A DNA stretch of 64,000 nt from Tupaia tana (Eukaryota; Chordata; Mammalia; Scandentia; Tupaiidae), in contig JAKSZU010000004.1 in NCBI GenBank assembly GCA_026018925.1, forward strand, positions 40,691,233-40,755,232, read 5' to 3'. Of the stretch, positions 63,774 to 64,000 are shown in pieces. Position 1 is the stretch's first letter. Every line of letters begins with the position of its first letter. A model generated the notes under the pieces. It did no database searches, was not told the DNA's origin, and was given only the letters and a program-made list of their open reading frames with translations. A program made the translations under genes and the position numbers.

Positions 63774-64000
63774 TGGGGGTCCATCCCCTTAGCATGGCAG
63801 TTAAGCACTGTGCAAAGGGAGCCAAATCCCACATAGCTGAATGCAGTTCAAATCCTAGCCCCTTCAGTTAAAAAATATGCTGGGCACATGTGAGTGCCTA
63901 CCCAGGATCCTGATGTGACAGAGAAATGGAGAAAAAGAGACTGCCACAAGACTGCCAGACCCCGGTGGGGTAAGAAGGAATGCTTTCTCACTTTGCTTTC
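63774..64000 (+). mobile_element. SINE 83, type A, cut by window end
   Basis: GGGGGTCCATCCCCTTAGCATGG head, GTTAAGCACTGTGCAAAGGG, GTTCAAATCCTAGCCCC and CCCGGTGGGGTAAG; it stops in the CT tract at the edge. Confidence 0.75.

Larger units (their letters stand above)
11088..64000 (-). other. ANKRD13C: ANKRD13C gene, coding exons to stop (5' end outside the window)
   Basis: ANKRD13C is an ankyrin-repeat protein on the cytosolic face of the endoplasmic reticulum that acts as a chaperone for G-protein-coupled receptors; it has been reported to control biogenesis of the prostaglandin D2 receptor DP. Eleven exons in order 62533, 52978, 50140, 42784, 34974, 31187, 27072, 24632, 22925, 18951 and 11088 join in frame for 383 codons and a stop. 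They cover the end of the ankyrin region and the whole GPCR-chaperone domain (ANKRD13 family). About 158 N-terminal residues of the 541 in human are beyond the right edge. All introns are GT-AG and range from 1.6 to 9.5 kb. It converges with SRSF11, as in human 1p31. Confidence 0.95.
62638..64000 (-). other. ANKRD13C: ANKRD13C intron, partial
   Basis: Intron upstream of the ankyrin exon, running off the window. It holds SINEs 81-83; 62638-63111 is AT-rich with no recognised repeat. No further exon was found. Confidence 0.75.

Noticed and set aside
1-64000. Assignment to colugo (CYN), primate (Alu), rodent (B1/B2), carnivore (CAN), rabbit (C), horse (ERE) or Afrotheria
   Set aside because: The head and body here do not match what I know of these families, for example the tRNA-Ile dimers of CYN. 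I therefore leave the species open.

Overview
This is a window of mammalian nuclear DNA. It holds two convergent protein-coding genes whose exons are small islands in repeat-rich, AT-rich sequence. I see no CRISPR array, operon, plasmid or phage gene, tRNA gene or rRNA gene. The spliced genes, the ancient MIR/L2/L1M/hAT/Tigger-type remnants and the short GT-AG exons all point to a placental mammal. No Alu-, B1-, CAN-, rabbit C- or Afro-SINE-like copies were recognised. Instead one tRNA-derived SINE lineage dominates. I cannot match it to a named family, so the species is left open.

Left part (1-about 3,770, + strand): the last three coding exons of SRSF11 (SR-family splicing factor p54), ending at the TAA at 2587-2589, then a SINE-free 3' UTR with several candidate poly(A) signals. 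About 5,000-11,087 is the space between the two stop codons; the long 3' UTR of the second gene runs into it from the right.

Right part (11,088-64,000, - strand): ANKRD13C, an ankyrin-repeat chaperone of G-protein-coupled receptors. Eleven coding exons are present (1,154 coding bases, 383 complete codons plus stop), from an ankyrin-repeat exon at 62,533-62,637 to the stop at 11,088. The human protein is 541 residues, so roughly the first 158 residues (probably two exons) lie beyond the right edge. Every exon joins in frame with GT-AG borders and I see no break, so both genes look functional.

Repeats: I counted about 83 copies of the SINE lineage, more than one per kb and covering roughly 30% of the window. 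I sort them into working types. Type Y: young, about 260 bp, head GGGACCAGCAGTTAGCGTA, a GGTTCGAGTCC B box, a body, a CT-rich tract, GCGCCCTATAGC and an A tail. Type O: older, same plan, CAGGTGGCAT head. Type S: short, about 150-200 bp, the head joined straight to a CT tract and a TGGTCAAATTAAA/AAATAAAT tail. Type A: old and diverged, GGCCAGCCCC head, often a CACTGTGCAAAG motif. Type F: a diverged relative with CATGAGCCTGGCTAGCTG. Many copies have clear target-site duplications (TSDs), and several are nested, which gives an insertion order. About three quarters lie on the + strand, antisense to ANKRD13C. The most unusual material in the window is this SINE lineage, a pair of short palindromic mariner-like MITEs, and a 119-base pure-purine tract. 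I did not find a novel gene system.
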